Positions 28,950 to 41,800 of a stretch of 64,000 bases of DNA are shown piece after piece. Numbering within the stretch: the first letter of the stretch is position 1; the number at the start of each line of letters is the position of its first letter. Made by a program: the position numbers and the translations under genes. Origin of the DNA: Marisa cornuarietis (taxonomy: Eukaryota; Mollusca; Gastropoda; Architaenioglossa; Ampullariidae); NCBI GenBank assembly GCA_004794655.1, contig SMMW01000614.1:1118501-1182500 (forward strand), written 5' to 3'. The notes under the pieces were generated by a model. The model did not search any database. It was not told where the DNA came from and saw only the letters and a list, made by a program, of their open reading frames with translations.

Positions 28950-29590
28950 GTCGTTTCTCTGCATCTTATTTTATTCTCTTTAAATACTGGTGGTAGGACT
29001 TTCTAGAACTTATTACAAATTGGATCATCTCTTTAGTGATTGTCACCTTAAATCCTCCAGCAGATTTGATACCATCTTTAATGATGCGATTTGCTATCAT
29101 CAACAAATCATGTTCCTGATATTTGACATCAACTTGCTGTTTAATGTTGTTTAATGCTTCACTGAAAAATAGAGCAAACTGATCCCACTTTGCCACGTCT
29201 TTTATTTCTTGAAGGAAGTAAGGAGCAAGACCATGGATAATAGTGTAACAGCCCTATGTTTCACCAAGAGAGCAGTTTCTGGCAATTATGCTAGCAGGAA
29301 ACATCCTTGAAAAGCAAGCAGAAATGTCTTCTAATGAACTGAAAGGCAAATTTAACTCCACCACTTTCAAGAGCCACATTATTTCAGCTCGCACTTCATC
29401 TTTGCAGGCAAAAACAACTGAATTCCTTATACCCAATGTGGAGTCGAGTCTGGTTGTCTTGAATACTGGAACAAGTGAAATTGCTTATTTCTGGTGTGTC
29501 TGTCACATTCTGAAAGTTAAAAAAAAAAAAAATTAAGTCAGATTGCTTATGAAGTTGATAAATCACAATGACTAACAGCAAATGTTGTTG
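28950..29590 (-). mobile_element. Degenerate hAT-like transposase fragment
   Basis: On the minus strand, frames read NSVVFACKDEV then AEIMWLLKVVELNLPFSSLE and SRMFPASIIARNCSLG, then an in-frame stop, then YTIIHGLAPYFLQEIKDV and AKWDQFALFFSEALN. This order resembles the N-terminal half of a hAT-type transposase-derived protein family common in invertebrate genomes (conserved EIxWxL, MFPDS, GLAPYF and SFDESLN-like blocks). The stop and the loss of the downstream part show it is inactive. Confidence 0.45.
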
Positions 29591-30239
29591 ACCCACCTTA
29601 CCACTCAGCGTTTGCAGATTACAATAGATATTGGCAAAATAAGTCTACCTTGTAAATGTCAGCATGTAAGTGGCACTGTTTATAAAGTAGCTGATTGCTA
29701 AGTATGTATTTTGCATCTGTAATTAACATATGGCACAGAATCCCACTGAAGTCTAGGAAAGTGGTGCTAGATTACTAGCATCATGCAGTCAACTATAGCT
29801 GTTTTTCTGTTGACTGCTTGATAAAATTACACTGGGAAATGTTCACTATTATCCAGAATTTATACATGCAGTAGTAGTTTCGGTGAGAAAAGACAATCTT
29901 TTATAGCCTTAAAGCCATTAAAACTTTTCCTGCAATGTACTTCGAAAAAAACAAAGCATCTACATAAAACACACTGTGTTCACTTCTTCAGTGCCAGGAC
30001 TGTGCTCTGTTCTCAACAGTGTTGCCCTAAAACTTCAAATTCAGTATTCTGATGAATCTTTCTTTTTACTGGCCTACACTCGAAATTCAAGACACTGCTT
30101 ATATCAGTCCTTGCTTTGCAAAGATGAACTTCAAAGTCTGGTGCTGGCAGGAAGGGAGTGAGTGTAAGTAATGATAAGAACACTGAAACTTATTGTTTTT
30201 GAGACCAGCATCCATTATTATTATGTTTGTGTTTTTCTT

Positions 30240-31590
30240 TTCAGTAGAGCCCTTGAGCTCACCTTTAATGGTGGGGAAAAGCACTATACAAATCAACTTT
30301 ATTATTATCTGGTTAAGAAGCAATTAATCGCTGTAACAACAGAGCGCTTGAAAAAATGTCCGAACAGCTGCTGTGAACCGTGTTCATCCCCCATGCAATA
30401 TGTACACAAGCTAAAAATCGAGTACAATAACATGATTGCAGTACGCATTTCAAAAACACTTTTTCAAACTGAAACTGATATAATCTTGCTAGGTGTGTAT
30501 ATCCCTCCGGTGGACTCTCCATACTACAGAGATATAGAAATCATTAACGGGATCTCAATGCTAGAAGATTGTATTCTAGATATTGTGAGAATGTATGGCA
30601 GCTACCCTATAATAATACAGGGTGACTTTAATGCAAGAACAGCTAGTGAAAATGTGTCCTTGGATGTTGAATCTTTTGATGATATATTTGAAATTCCCAC
30701 TAACAGTAATACAGCAACTGAACATCAAACAATGTTCGCTGTTTTTCTGACAATTCCACTATTAATCCCTTTGGTTCTTATCTACTGCAAGTTTGCAGTG
30801 AGTTTGATTTGTTTATCACTAATGGTATGTATGACGGACCATTTCCTGGTGGCTACACCTACATATCTACATCAGGATGCAGTGTTATTGACTATTTTAT
30901 TTTATCTAGTGAATTGAAAAAACAGTGTAGATCACTTGAAGTCTGACCTATGGTAGATTCTAAACATATGCCCATAGAACTAGTGCTTAGTCTTGGAAGC
31001 AGAGTACAAAGCTGTTGCATGTTAGAAAACAGAAGCTATATTTTTCATAAATATATAGGGAATGACCAGCTGCTGAACACGTTTATCTGATATCAGTAGA
31101 ATACAGTCTGAAGATGTGAAGGAGTGCCTTGAAGATGCTGTTCAACTTATACCTGTAGATATTAATATTGCGCTAGCCAAATTTATGGATGGTATATACC
31201 AAGCAGGTAGTTGCATGAAAAGAACTATAACTATAAAAGACAGGAAAAGGCAGATTTGGTTCGATCTTGAATGTAAAGAAAGCAGAAAAGTACTTAGAAA
31301 ACAGCTTAGAATATTTCATACAAGTCATTCAGGTGAAGACAGATTAACCTATATGCAAAAGAGAAAGGAAAATAAAACCTTATTGCATAATAAAAAAGTA
31401 GCTCATAGAAAACAGCTTCTGAATACACTAAAGGATGGTCTAAATGATCAAAAAGTTGCCGGGGAACCATTAAGTCTATTCAGAAAAAAGGTTCAAATAT
31501 TAACCCTATCCCCAAGGAAAATTGCTATGACTATTTTCATAAGATGTTTAACATGTTCCCATAAAGATGAAGTACAAGAGTAGAACATAA
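30240..31590 (+). mobile_element. Degenerate LINE (non-LTR retrotransposon), endonuclease region
   Basis: The 5' part encodes MIAVRISKTLFQ, then ILLGVYIPPVDSPYY and PIIIQGDFNART, which are motifs of the apurinic-type endonuclease domain of LINE ORF2. After a frame change it continues with FDLFITNG, GGYTYISTSG and SVIDYFILSSEL, still typical endonuclease. A Lys/Arg-rich linker region follows (KDRKRQIWFD, CKESRKVLRKQLR). No reverse transcriptase palm is visible before the element stops near 31.59 kb. Several frameshifts and stops make it nonfunctional. Confidence 0.75.
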
Positions 31591-31599
31591 AGCAATGGA

Positions 31600-31905
31600 T
31601 GAAGGTATAAAGGTGTCGTGCCGAAGAAGACCAGCTTACATCGCGTGACTGTTGCTAGTCGAGGTTCCTACGAGTGTGCCAGTCTTGTTTTGTACAAAGC
31701 CGTTGGTTCTGTGTTCTCTGGATGAGATCCGGAGCAGCCTCTTCAGCCTACACACACAAACGATTATTAAAGAGCGAGATCGACGTGCGCAAGTTAACCG
31801 AGGACGATAAAGGAGAGTACATACAAATTCGTGGCGAATCCGATGATGATGTCAAATCGACCATGCAGTTATTGAATCAGTTACTGGCCGTAGTGCCGTG
31901 ACTTG
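31600..31905 (+). pseudogene. Short KH-like open frame, possibly a processed gene fragment
   Basis: The frame ending at 31901 contains LLKSEIDVRKLTEDDKGE and then IQIRGESDDD followed by VKSTMQLLNQLLAVV. The pattern (beta strand, acidic loop, IxIxG, then a helix with LL) is like the second half of a KH RNA-binding domain. There is no start codon near a promoter and no splice context that I can defend, and it sits directly after a dead LINE. It could be a retro-copied fragment or a chance frame. The function is unknown. Confidence 0.25.
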
Positions 31906-32044
31906 GTGTAATCAGCAAATGGTCGACTTTTAAATAGTTATATATTAAATAGACTTTTAAATACATTGTAATCAAACTCTCTGTTTGTTGAACCTCCATC
32001 CACATCCATGCGCGTCCTTACTGACCCGGAAGTTTACACCCGTC

Positions 32045-32207
32045 ACTAAGGTAACCAAAGATGGCGGCTTTCGCACACCCTTATGAAGTTTTCCATACAG
32101 TTTGTCACTGCCTACAGAAAAGATGTGAATTTTAAATAAAATCAAGACATCGGTCTTTAAGTATTTCAATTCGATTTTGGTGGACTTAGGAAACTCTTAG
32201 AAAATAG
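32045..32207 (+). promoter_or_regulatory. UBE2U: Probable UBE2U promoter and noncoding first exon
   Basis: A perfect YY1-type motif AAGATGGCGGC lies at 32058-32068 in a small CG-rich patch. A good donor (AATAG, then gtgagg) follows at 32207/32208, and a matching acceptor (tttgcag, ending 32875) lies 15 bp before the UBE2U start codon. This predicts a 5' noncoding exon ending at 32207. The ATG inside the YY1 motif opens a 24-codon upstream reading frame within this exon. Confidence 0.5.
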
Positions 32208-32890
32208 GTGAGGAAAATATACTTATTATGCCACCTCGCAGGAGAGTCGCTGGGTTTGGCACGTACAGCAAATTCGGATTTTAAGACGCGACTTTTTACC
32301 CCAGATTTATACCCTGGGGCTGAAACAGCGATCCAGCTTATTTTCAGTTTTTCAATTACAGGACTATCACATCCCCTTGTCTATTCTTAGATTACCTGTA
32401 ATTCAAAATATCGTGTTTACTGTTCTTTATTAATTTTTCGACGAGCTCGATCCATGCTACAGTGTTAATACTTGTTCACATTTTTCAATCAAAGCCGCAT
32501 ACAATTACAGCATTCAGGTCATTTGCTCAAACAGGCTGACAGCCACACATGACCTTATTAGAGTATACAAAAATTATCTCTAAATGTTGTTTTGAACTGG
32601 TTTAAAAGTTAGATCATGCTTTTTAGGGCTGGATTCAGTAGTAAGCAATGCAATTTTTATTTTACCCCACAAAGTAAGTGATTGATAGCATGCAGAACTT
32701 ATTTGCTATACATATAATCAACATGTAAAAAGTGGCTTTCATTAGAAAAAAGTGGTTTAAAAAGTTCTTGTTCTTTTGTGCCTTGTTTTATATATATATA
32801 TATAACATGCTATTTAATTTACACTACAGTGAAATTTAGAACTGCATTCAACTGTTTATTCGTTCTTGTTTGCAGTATAATTTTATCACC

Positions 32891-35800
32891 ATGCTATCAA
32901 GAGCACATCTTCTCATAGAAAAGGAGATCCAAAAGTTAAATGCATCACCACCATGGGTAAAACAACTTAATTCTTTCAGTGATGCTTCGTCTCTGTTTTT
33001 TACTCCTTAAACTAAGTATGGTCTGGTTTGACTGAAAAGCCACAAACACACATTTTTCTGGTCTGAAAATTTGTTGCTTAATCTTTCTAGTCTTATTTCT
33101 CTTTGTAAGCCATCTGTTTAACATTGATAAGTTATGTAGTATTCATTTTCAATTTTACATTGCTAAAACTCGTTTATTTTGCATTTCTTGAGGGGTAGTG
33201 TTTTCTTGACAGGGAATAGAAATCAAGCCTGTAAATGATGAAAACATATTTGAGTGGACTGCTAAAGTGAAAGGCTTGATGGACACACCGTGGGAAGGTG
33301 AGTGAATACATGCAGACTTGAAGGGAGAAAAAGTGGTTCATGTCCTTCTCAGAAGTTGCTGAAAAATGTTTTAAGGTGGCAGATTTTCTTAAGCATGTGA
33401 GTGAAAGAGACAGAGATGTGAGAAAGAGAATGAGAGGGAAAGAGAATGCATAGTGTGAGAAAGAAAAGAGTAAGAAGCAAAAGTACAAAAACCGTTTTTT
33501 ATAACTGAAAAAGATAAGCAGTGCATCATTTTTTACCACCACACCTAGAACAGAAACTTTATATGCTAACACAATCTGCCAAGTTAGAAGTTAATAATCC
33601 TTAATCACCTTGCCAAAAGTTTATGTTGACTCATATACCCATACATGCATTTTAAGACGCAGACATTATTCTTGAGTCTCAAGATGTTGATGCAAAGGAT
33701 AAACAGATGCTCCTTTCATCATGCAGAAGTATATTACCTTCCAGAACTATTTTGCCCAGGTAAAGCATGAGGGAATGTTCAGTTATATTCTCCTAACCTG
33801 GTCGCTCATTCACTCTCCAAATCTGCTGCTGTGTTATCTGAGATTAACCAGTTTTTTTTTTAATTTCAGGAGGTATATTCCAAGTTTACATCAAGTTTGA
33901 TGAGCACTTTCATGAAAGACCTCCACAAGTCATTTTCCAGACCATCCCATTCCATCCAAATGGTGAGGCTGAATGCTAAGCTACATGTATTTGAGTTTTC
34001 TGTGTATATACACACTCTGTAGTGTACAGACCTTATTAATTTCTTGTTTATTGGCTGGTGGAGCCCAAATAAAATTTCACTGATTTTATCATAGGCATGC
34101 CACTGCATTCCTTCTTCCTGCAGCCTGGGAAAACTGGATTGAGGGGAAATGCCATAAGATTGATGAAGGGTTGGCTTGGGAAGACATTAGTAAGGCTTTT
34201 TGCTTACTTAGGACCTTCACCAACGAATGTCAGCAGAGAACATCATTTATTGAAGACAGTGCTGGTCATGTTCTCACAGAAGACAATGTTATACTTGAAC
34301 AATGGACTGAATACTGCAAACATCTCTACAACTTCCTGTGGGAGACCCAAATATCCTTCTAGTAGTGGATAATAGTGATCCTACAGACCTTCCAGTCTTA
34401 TGAGAAGAGGTTGAATCGAGCATACACAGCCTGAAGGGAAGGAACACGGAACACGGATTAAGGTCTCATCCAAACCATCAAAGCACTGTACAAGGACTCC
34501 AGGAGCTCACTTCTGCTTAACAGCCAAGTGGGAGAGCTCTTTCAATGACAGTGGGTGTTCACTAGGGCTGTTCTTTGTTCCCAGTGCTGCTTAACATCTT
34601 TTTAGAGAATATCATGCAGGATATATTCCACAACCATCACACCTCTTGGTGTCTATTGGAAGGGTGCCCACTATAAAACCTGTGCTCTGCAGACAACACT
34701 TATCTGATGGCAGACAGCAGCAGCGAGTTACAATTCTAAATAGACAAGCTAGCAAACAGTACAAACACATGGGATGGAGATCAGCATGGAGAAGTGTAAA
34801 GTGATGGTCAACGCCAGTGGGCATGGAAAAAAAAGAGATCCACATGAATGATGTGTAGCCTTAGGAGGTACAGATCGAGCCTGGGCATCATGCTCTGCAA
34901 GGATGGCAGCTGCATGGACCATGGTGGACATTCATCTTACAATCACAGCTGCGACAGCAGAGATGGCAAGGCTGAGCTAGATAGGGAACATCAGAAATAT
35001 CAGTTTTGTCACAAAACATAAGCTGTACAAGTACCATGTCATCCATGTCCTGCTGGTGCCTGTTAAGGGAGTGATGATGATGCCACTCCCCATCATGGGC
35101 TAAAATGTTTTTAAAATCTCAAAACATTCTTCATGTGCCCTATTCAAAGTTGCTATTAGCAGTCTTCCATGCAAATGATGTCAACTCAGAGGGCAGCTAG
35201 ACTTCTGTCACGTAAAACTGTTGCAAACATCCTCAACAAAGCACTTTTTAAAATCAATTTGGAGCAGAACTAAATATCAAGTTTGTGTTAATTATATGGC
35301 CAGCGGTCAAAGTTGTACTTAATTTTTTCTACAGGATGGAGTTTACTTTTTTACACAACAAACAAGTTAGTGCTATTTTTCAATTATGCATGTTTGAAAG
35401 AACTGTGAAAACTTAAATTATAGAAAATGCTTAGGCATGGCCTTTTGAAGGCAGAATTGAAGTCCAACATCACATTCAAACTCTCCATTAAAATATGTCA
35501 TATTGAATTGCCCGTCTTACATTGGGTTATTTGCATCATGATTGTAAGTCTTTGTATTTTAGAAATGATCAACTTCTTAGACTCATAGGAAAGAAGAAAA
35601 GAAATTAATCAACATTATACTGGCTTCAAAAATATTATACATGTTTTCTTTATGAAATTTCTAGGTTCTGAGCAGTTTTAGTAATAATTACATCTTATGC
35701 TGAATAGCTATATATATATATATAGTGTGTGTGTGTGTGTGTGTGTGTGAGTGAGTGAGTTTACATGCATAAATGTGTTTTTGATTGAATGCCTATAGTG

Positions 35801-38800
35801 GACATGAGAACGGGTCGCCCTTGTATAGATTTCCTGGACAATTTTAATCTTTGGCAACCATCCTACAGTCTGAGTATGACGTTAGTCACACTTCAGGTAA
35901 GCTTTTTATTGTTTTTTTTCTTTTAGAGAATATTATGTATGTTTATCCTGTGTGTACTTAAACGTTTGCTTTACCATTAGTAAACAATTTATAACCTTTT
36001 CAATTGAAATCATTTGGTGTCATCATTTGTGTGACAAATGAAATATTGCTAGTACCATAAAACAATCTTTTATTTGTCATGATATTTTATAAGTTTGTTT
36101 ATGATTTTCAGACACTGTTATCTAATCCCAGTATGGAAAATGCCACAAACTTGGAAGCTTTGAATTTGATGAGGCAGTCACCACATACATATCAACAGTT
36201 GATATTAGAGTGTGTTAAAGCCAGCCAGCAAGTAGAGGGTATAAATTATTTCTTTACACTTAATGTTGTACTTCTGTGTGAATATGAAGCTGTAAGACCA
36301 GTCTGTTGTAAGCAGATAAAACACTAAAAATTCTATAATTACTTCAGAATGTCTGTCGAGAACAAAAAAGCTTAAGTATAATGTTTTAATTTTAATGAAG
36401 TTAGCGTGTACAAAATGTACCAGCTTCTTTACCAAACTTTCATTGTAGTAGATGTTGGTTGCTCTTATTCATTTCATGCAGTAACCAACACGTCTGTCCC
36501 TGATGGCTACGTAGGGGTGGGCTAGTGGCACAAAAAAACACAACACAGATGGAATTTGCCGCATAATTGTAGATTTTATTAAGAGTCACTCAGCGGCTGG
36601 CCTGCTTCTTTTCGCTCTCACTTCCAAATCCAAAAAAAAAGCCGTGACAACTTCAAACCTACATTCTTTACCCTCACTCCAGTCGAACCAAAGAGCATAC
36701 CAAGAGCCACCACTTATAGGTCTTAGGTGGTAAAGTGAAGCCGCTCTGACCATATGTGACCGCAGCCACGCCCCCTGTACCAACGATCGGTGTTTGCGCG
36801 AGGAAGCTGGTGGTACATGTACATGGTGCATTTATCTTCGGTTTTGCCACATATGCTGCTGCTTAGTAGTTTCACTAGTCTTGTGTTGTCATTTCCATAG
36901 ATGGAAGAAGTGGGTTCAGAAGTGTACAGTTCCAACCATCTTTGATGTTCCGAATCCACCGAAATAGAATTTTTTTTCAGGATGGATAGAAAAACCGGTA
37001 TCCGAATAGCTCTACGTCTCAGAAAAACACCTAAAGTAACCAGGTTTATCAACGATGGCAGCTTTAGTAGTGATCAGAAGAGGCCTCTGAGACTGCTTTC
37101 TTTGTTGAACCCACCGATCAGACTTAGCAAGTTTAACAGCCAAACGATGCGTGATGCCATCTCGGAAAAGTCATGACTGTCGACACTTAAAAGCAATTCA
37201 TCAAAGTATAATTGGATGCAATATTGCTATACAAAGCCTGTTTCAACTCTGGGACGATCTTTGCAAATCTTTGTTAAATTCTTCCACAATAGACTAAACC
37301 AAGACCGCGTACAAAAAAAAACTCTTTTTCTCTAACACGAGGAAAAGAACATGGAGATAATCCGACCAAGTCCCTGGCAATTTTGGTTCTTTCTGTGCCA
37401 GTGATGGTGACTGGTCTCATCATGCAGTGAAAGAAGCAACTGCATCGAAGACGGAGATGACTTTCTCTTGACGCTAAGCAACATCAGTACTCGGCGCACT
37501 CCAGCGATTTTTGATGCAAGATGTGAGCAAAGCAAAAGATGTGAAATCCACTTGTATGCTTTTACCAAGTCTGCCGAGGAACTATTCATTCTTGAGAACA
37601 ATATTTTAACTTTCATTGCTGGTTACATCGCCAAAAAGGAAATTGTGTCCAAAATATAAAGAAACTATTACGGGAAAGTAAGAAGGAACCGTACGGGAGA
37701 CAAAGTTGTCAATTAAGCAGGTACCTCATGCTAAATGATATTCAGAAAATTTGAACAGCTCCCCTACATGGACCGAGTGAGAGCTTGATTTCTGGAACGT
37801 TTTGAACTCGAGCAAATGCAAACCATACGCGCCGTGGTGTCTACGGCCGCCGTGGACAGCGAAACGCCGGACGGCGTCTCATTCGATACGTGTGAGTTGA
37901 CCCATTGACTTCTTCAGTTATCAAAAAGCACGGCGCCGCGCAGCGAAAATTCGATGTGTGTAAGGCCAGTGGTTGCTCTTTGCAATCTCTTTGGTCGAAC
38001 TTTCCAGAAACCATCCCTTTCTCTTCCCATGGTCTGGTTACGCAGCTTCGACCTGCCCCTGAACCCATGGCAGCAGTAACCCCACCCAATCCTGGGGGCT
38101 AAAAGGCCTGGCTTTGTGTCCACGTGTGATTGTGTTGAGAGCGTGTGTGCATGGGTGTGGGTGTATACGCGTGCGGCGATTGTTTGTGAGTGTCGATACG
38201 CGTGCATATACGTGCGCATGTGTGTACGCGTGTGATGACCGTATGTACGTATGCGAGGGTGTGTGCGTGTACGTGCATGATAGTCCTAAAGGTACAACTG
38301 TCTGGTCATGGCCTTCTAAAGTGGGTCAGGCGACTTCGTAACCGTCGATGTAACAATAGGCTCAGTAGTCATTGGCGGGACAGGTCAAGGCTGGCTATTA
38401 TGTACGCAGCCGGCGTGAGAAAGGGATGGTCCCGTAAGCCATTCGACCTCTACTCTCAACAAAAACAAAGAAATAACTAGATACACTACTACAGTGCTAC
38501 ACCTTTGTAACATTATCTTCTCAGTTGTTTTATATTTCATCTTAGTATTGTTTGTTCAAATTTTACCTAGATTGTCTGGTCTGTTTACTGCATAAAGCTG
38601 GTAACAAAATACCTGTGTATCCGGATTCCAAGCCAAAAACTGCTAATTGTCAAGATGGACATCAGCATTGTACTGCGCCATCACCCGTCACCAAGTTGTC
38701 TTTTGATGACTACCTCTTGACATGGCAGTCCATAGCAACCACAAAGCCCAGAGAGAATGTTCAAAATAAACGTAAGTGATGTTCTTTCTCCATGCATGAA

Positions 38801-41800
38801 CAGCTTTTCTGAAAGAAATGGGTTTTATTTTAGTGGAAAAGGAGGATAAGGAAAGAAAGTGTCCCATAGCCAAAAGGCAATTAAGAGGGACAACAAATTG
38901 TAAGTGGTTCACAGCAAGTGGATGGTCCAAACCTCCTGTTCATCTCCTTTCACCTATTACCAACACAGATAAATCAGGTATCCATAAGTTGGGTGTGCAG
39001 TCTTTAATCCTTATCGTCTCATAGATTTTGCCTAAGTTTATTATACGGGTTAATGTGCACATAGATTGTCTACCATTTGTTAAATATGATTAGATCACAA
39101 CATCATCCTAACTTTTTTCAAAACCAATTGTGTTGTTCCATAAATTACAAGCATTAGTAACTATTTGTATTTTGTATGCAGATAATCTATGTTCTTGAAC
39201 AGCCATATATATAGTATTGCTGTGTTCTTGAACAGACATCGCTTGCTTATTTTTGAACATCAGTGCATAGAACTTAGAAAAGGGAACATGTCACTCCTCT
39301 CCTTCGTTTTCTGCACTGGCTACCTATCCATTCTCGCATTCAGTACAAAATGTCTATGCTGTTTTAATTTCTTTGCAGGCCCCTGCCCTTACTATTTATC
39401 TGAACTTCTCCTCCCCTACATCCCAGCCAGACTGGTTTGATGACCGTACACACATCACTAGAACAGCCACACTGCAAAACAGTGGAACTCTCTTCCCTTC
39501 CCTACCCACCATCAATCCTTTAAACGTGTACTGAAAACATTTTTTTCCATGAGCATTAGGATGTAGCGTCATCCAATGAATTGTAATGGATCAACAGGCA
39601 CATTTGGGGTTTTGTACAACCAGCTATGCTGAGTTCAAAAATGAATAGCAAAAAAATCTGCAATGACCAGAACACCTCCCTTTTCCTGCCCCAAAAATGC
39701 AAAATCATTTTTTTTAACGAAATGTTTCTTTTTATGTCAAAAGTTCTATATTTAGGAACTGCAAGAAAAGATCAGTTTCTGATAACATTCGAACTGTCAG
39801 ACAATAATTATAAACAGTACAGGCACCAGTTTTCATTTCTAGTCACACGGTAAACGAAAATCTTGCTTAGTCTGAAATGACGGCATAAAGTCTCTTGACA
39901 GCTTGAATGTAACCACCCCTTGCATCCATCCCATAGACTGATTTTGATGCCTCACTCACTGTCCTGACAGCGTTTGATTTCCTGAGAGCAGGGACCTTCA
40001 TCTAGATGAAGGTCCGTGCTGAGAGTGGCAAAGTATCTGACTGATGAAGGACTGAGTGACAAGCTGCTGGAGTTTTTCATCTGAGAGGTGCTTTGTGAGA
40101 GATGGTTCCAGAGTTCCTCCATTGTGGCAGTAAGTCTTGCAACGTTTGAGCATTCTTCTTTAGTTTGGGAGGTCGACATTCTCTGACTTGACGAATGGTC
40201 TTTATTATGTCCACTGCTGCCTTCCTATTGACTTCATCATCAACTCCAAGCATCGAACGAAGAACATTTTCCTGATGGACCCGGTATGCGTTCAGTATTA
40301 CAGACCATGTACTTGGTTGGACTGTTGCCACATACAGCCGACATATCCTGCTAGCAATTGTGAGCCATCTGGCCATCGGCATGGGCCCAGGCGTTTCCTG
40401 CAATAAATTGTCACCAATGTTTCCATTTCTAATAGCTGTGATCATTTTGTACAGGTAGTCTTGGTCATTATTAAGTTCGCTGACTTCGATTTCTGGAAGA
40501 GGATCACCGTCGGCAATGAGTCGAAGTCCCTGCAGAAAGTGGCAATGATGCGCAATTAGCCAATGCATTTCCAGTTGGTCCTCTCCACGGAGTGGTACCT
40601 TCAGATGGACCAGTGAGTATTTTGCAGAGCTGGCGGAAGGGAAGCTCGTTCAAGTGTAAAGAGAAAATACACCACTGCAAAGGGCGACTAGTGTGAAGCT
40701 CTAACAGATGTATTGCCCCACCGCAGTGCCCAGTGCTTACAGCTGTGCTGTCGGCTCCAGCTGCACTGATCTTGTCTGTAATTCCCCTTTCTTCAGTTGC
40801 ACTGTAAATGCTATCAGCAATAGCAGAGCCTGTTCCTCGTTCTAGTGTTAAATGGCACAGATAGAAAGTTCCGTGTTCACCAATCATTGTGTTCATCAAT
40901 TTTCTTTATACTATACCACTTGTCTCCCCTTTTCTCTCTCACCGTGTCATGTCTTTTCGGCAATCAGAACATATTGCCATGATTTCCTCTTCATTGTTTA
41001 TAGTAGTTTCCCTGATAGCCCTTCTCAGCTGTTGTCAAGCCCTCCATACTTTGTGATGATCGACAATATTGATTCGGTCTTCCAAGCTAATAATGTCATA
41101 GACCACCAATGTTGCTGTGCTGATGGCCGCAGCTGCCCTATTTGACACTCCATATCGGTCTGCTTCCAAAGGAATGGTTGGGATTGGTACCATATTCCTG
41201 TCCTGTTGTAGGAGAACATCATTCCAGTCATCAACATCGTCGTTGCCAGCTTTAACATCATCGTCATCATCATTAGCAGCATCAGCCTCTTTTACACTGG
41301 TACTGGAGGAAGTTGACTGACTCCGCTTGCACTATTGCAGGTGAAACTGTGTCCTCACTCCCCCTCTTCGTTCTGCTTTCTTTATCTTCTCTTTCTTTCA
41401 TCCAATCTTTCCTTGCTTGGTTTCTTTTTCATAATTGCTGTCACCTTTCTGTCAATTTTACCAATTTGCATTTTTTCACGTGGTTCTCTGGTCCATCAAA
41501 ACCTGACACTCTCACTGTGGTACTTTTATGTCTCTGTCACATTTGCATACACCAAGGTCCTCACATTGGCAGGCAGCAATGTCAAACAGTTGATGAAGAG
41601 TTTCCATGAAGTATACAGTCTTTACAGTCTCCTTTCCATGCTTTGATGCTTGCCCTGCTTCATCCATTAATCAGGACACTTTGAGCTTGACCTTCTTGAG
41701 TGGCTGTGACAAAATTCCAGCACGAGTCCACAGGTCTGTCAGTGTCTGAGAAACTTGGGGAACAAGTGTCCTTGTTGCTGGTGTACTTGCTGTTCTTCAG

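Noticed and set aside
30171..31583. A host endonuclease/exonuclease gene
   Set aside because: The endonuclease motifs, linker and frame breaks fit a dead LINE ORF2; there are no conserved introns or host-gene context.
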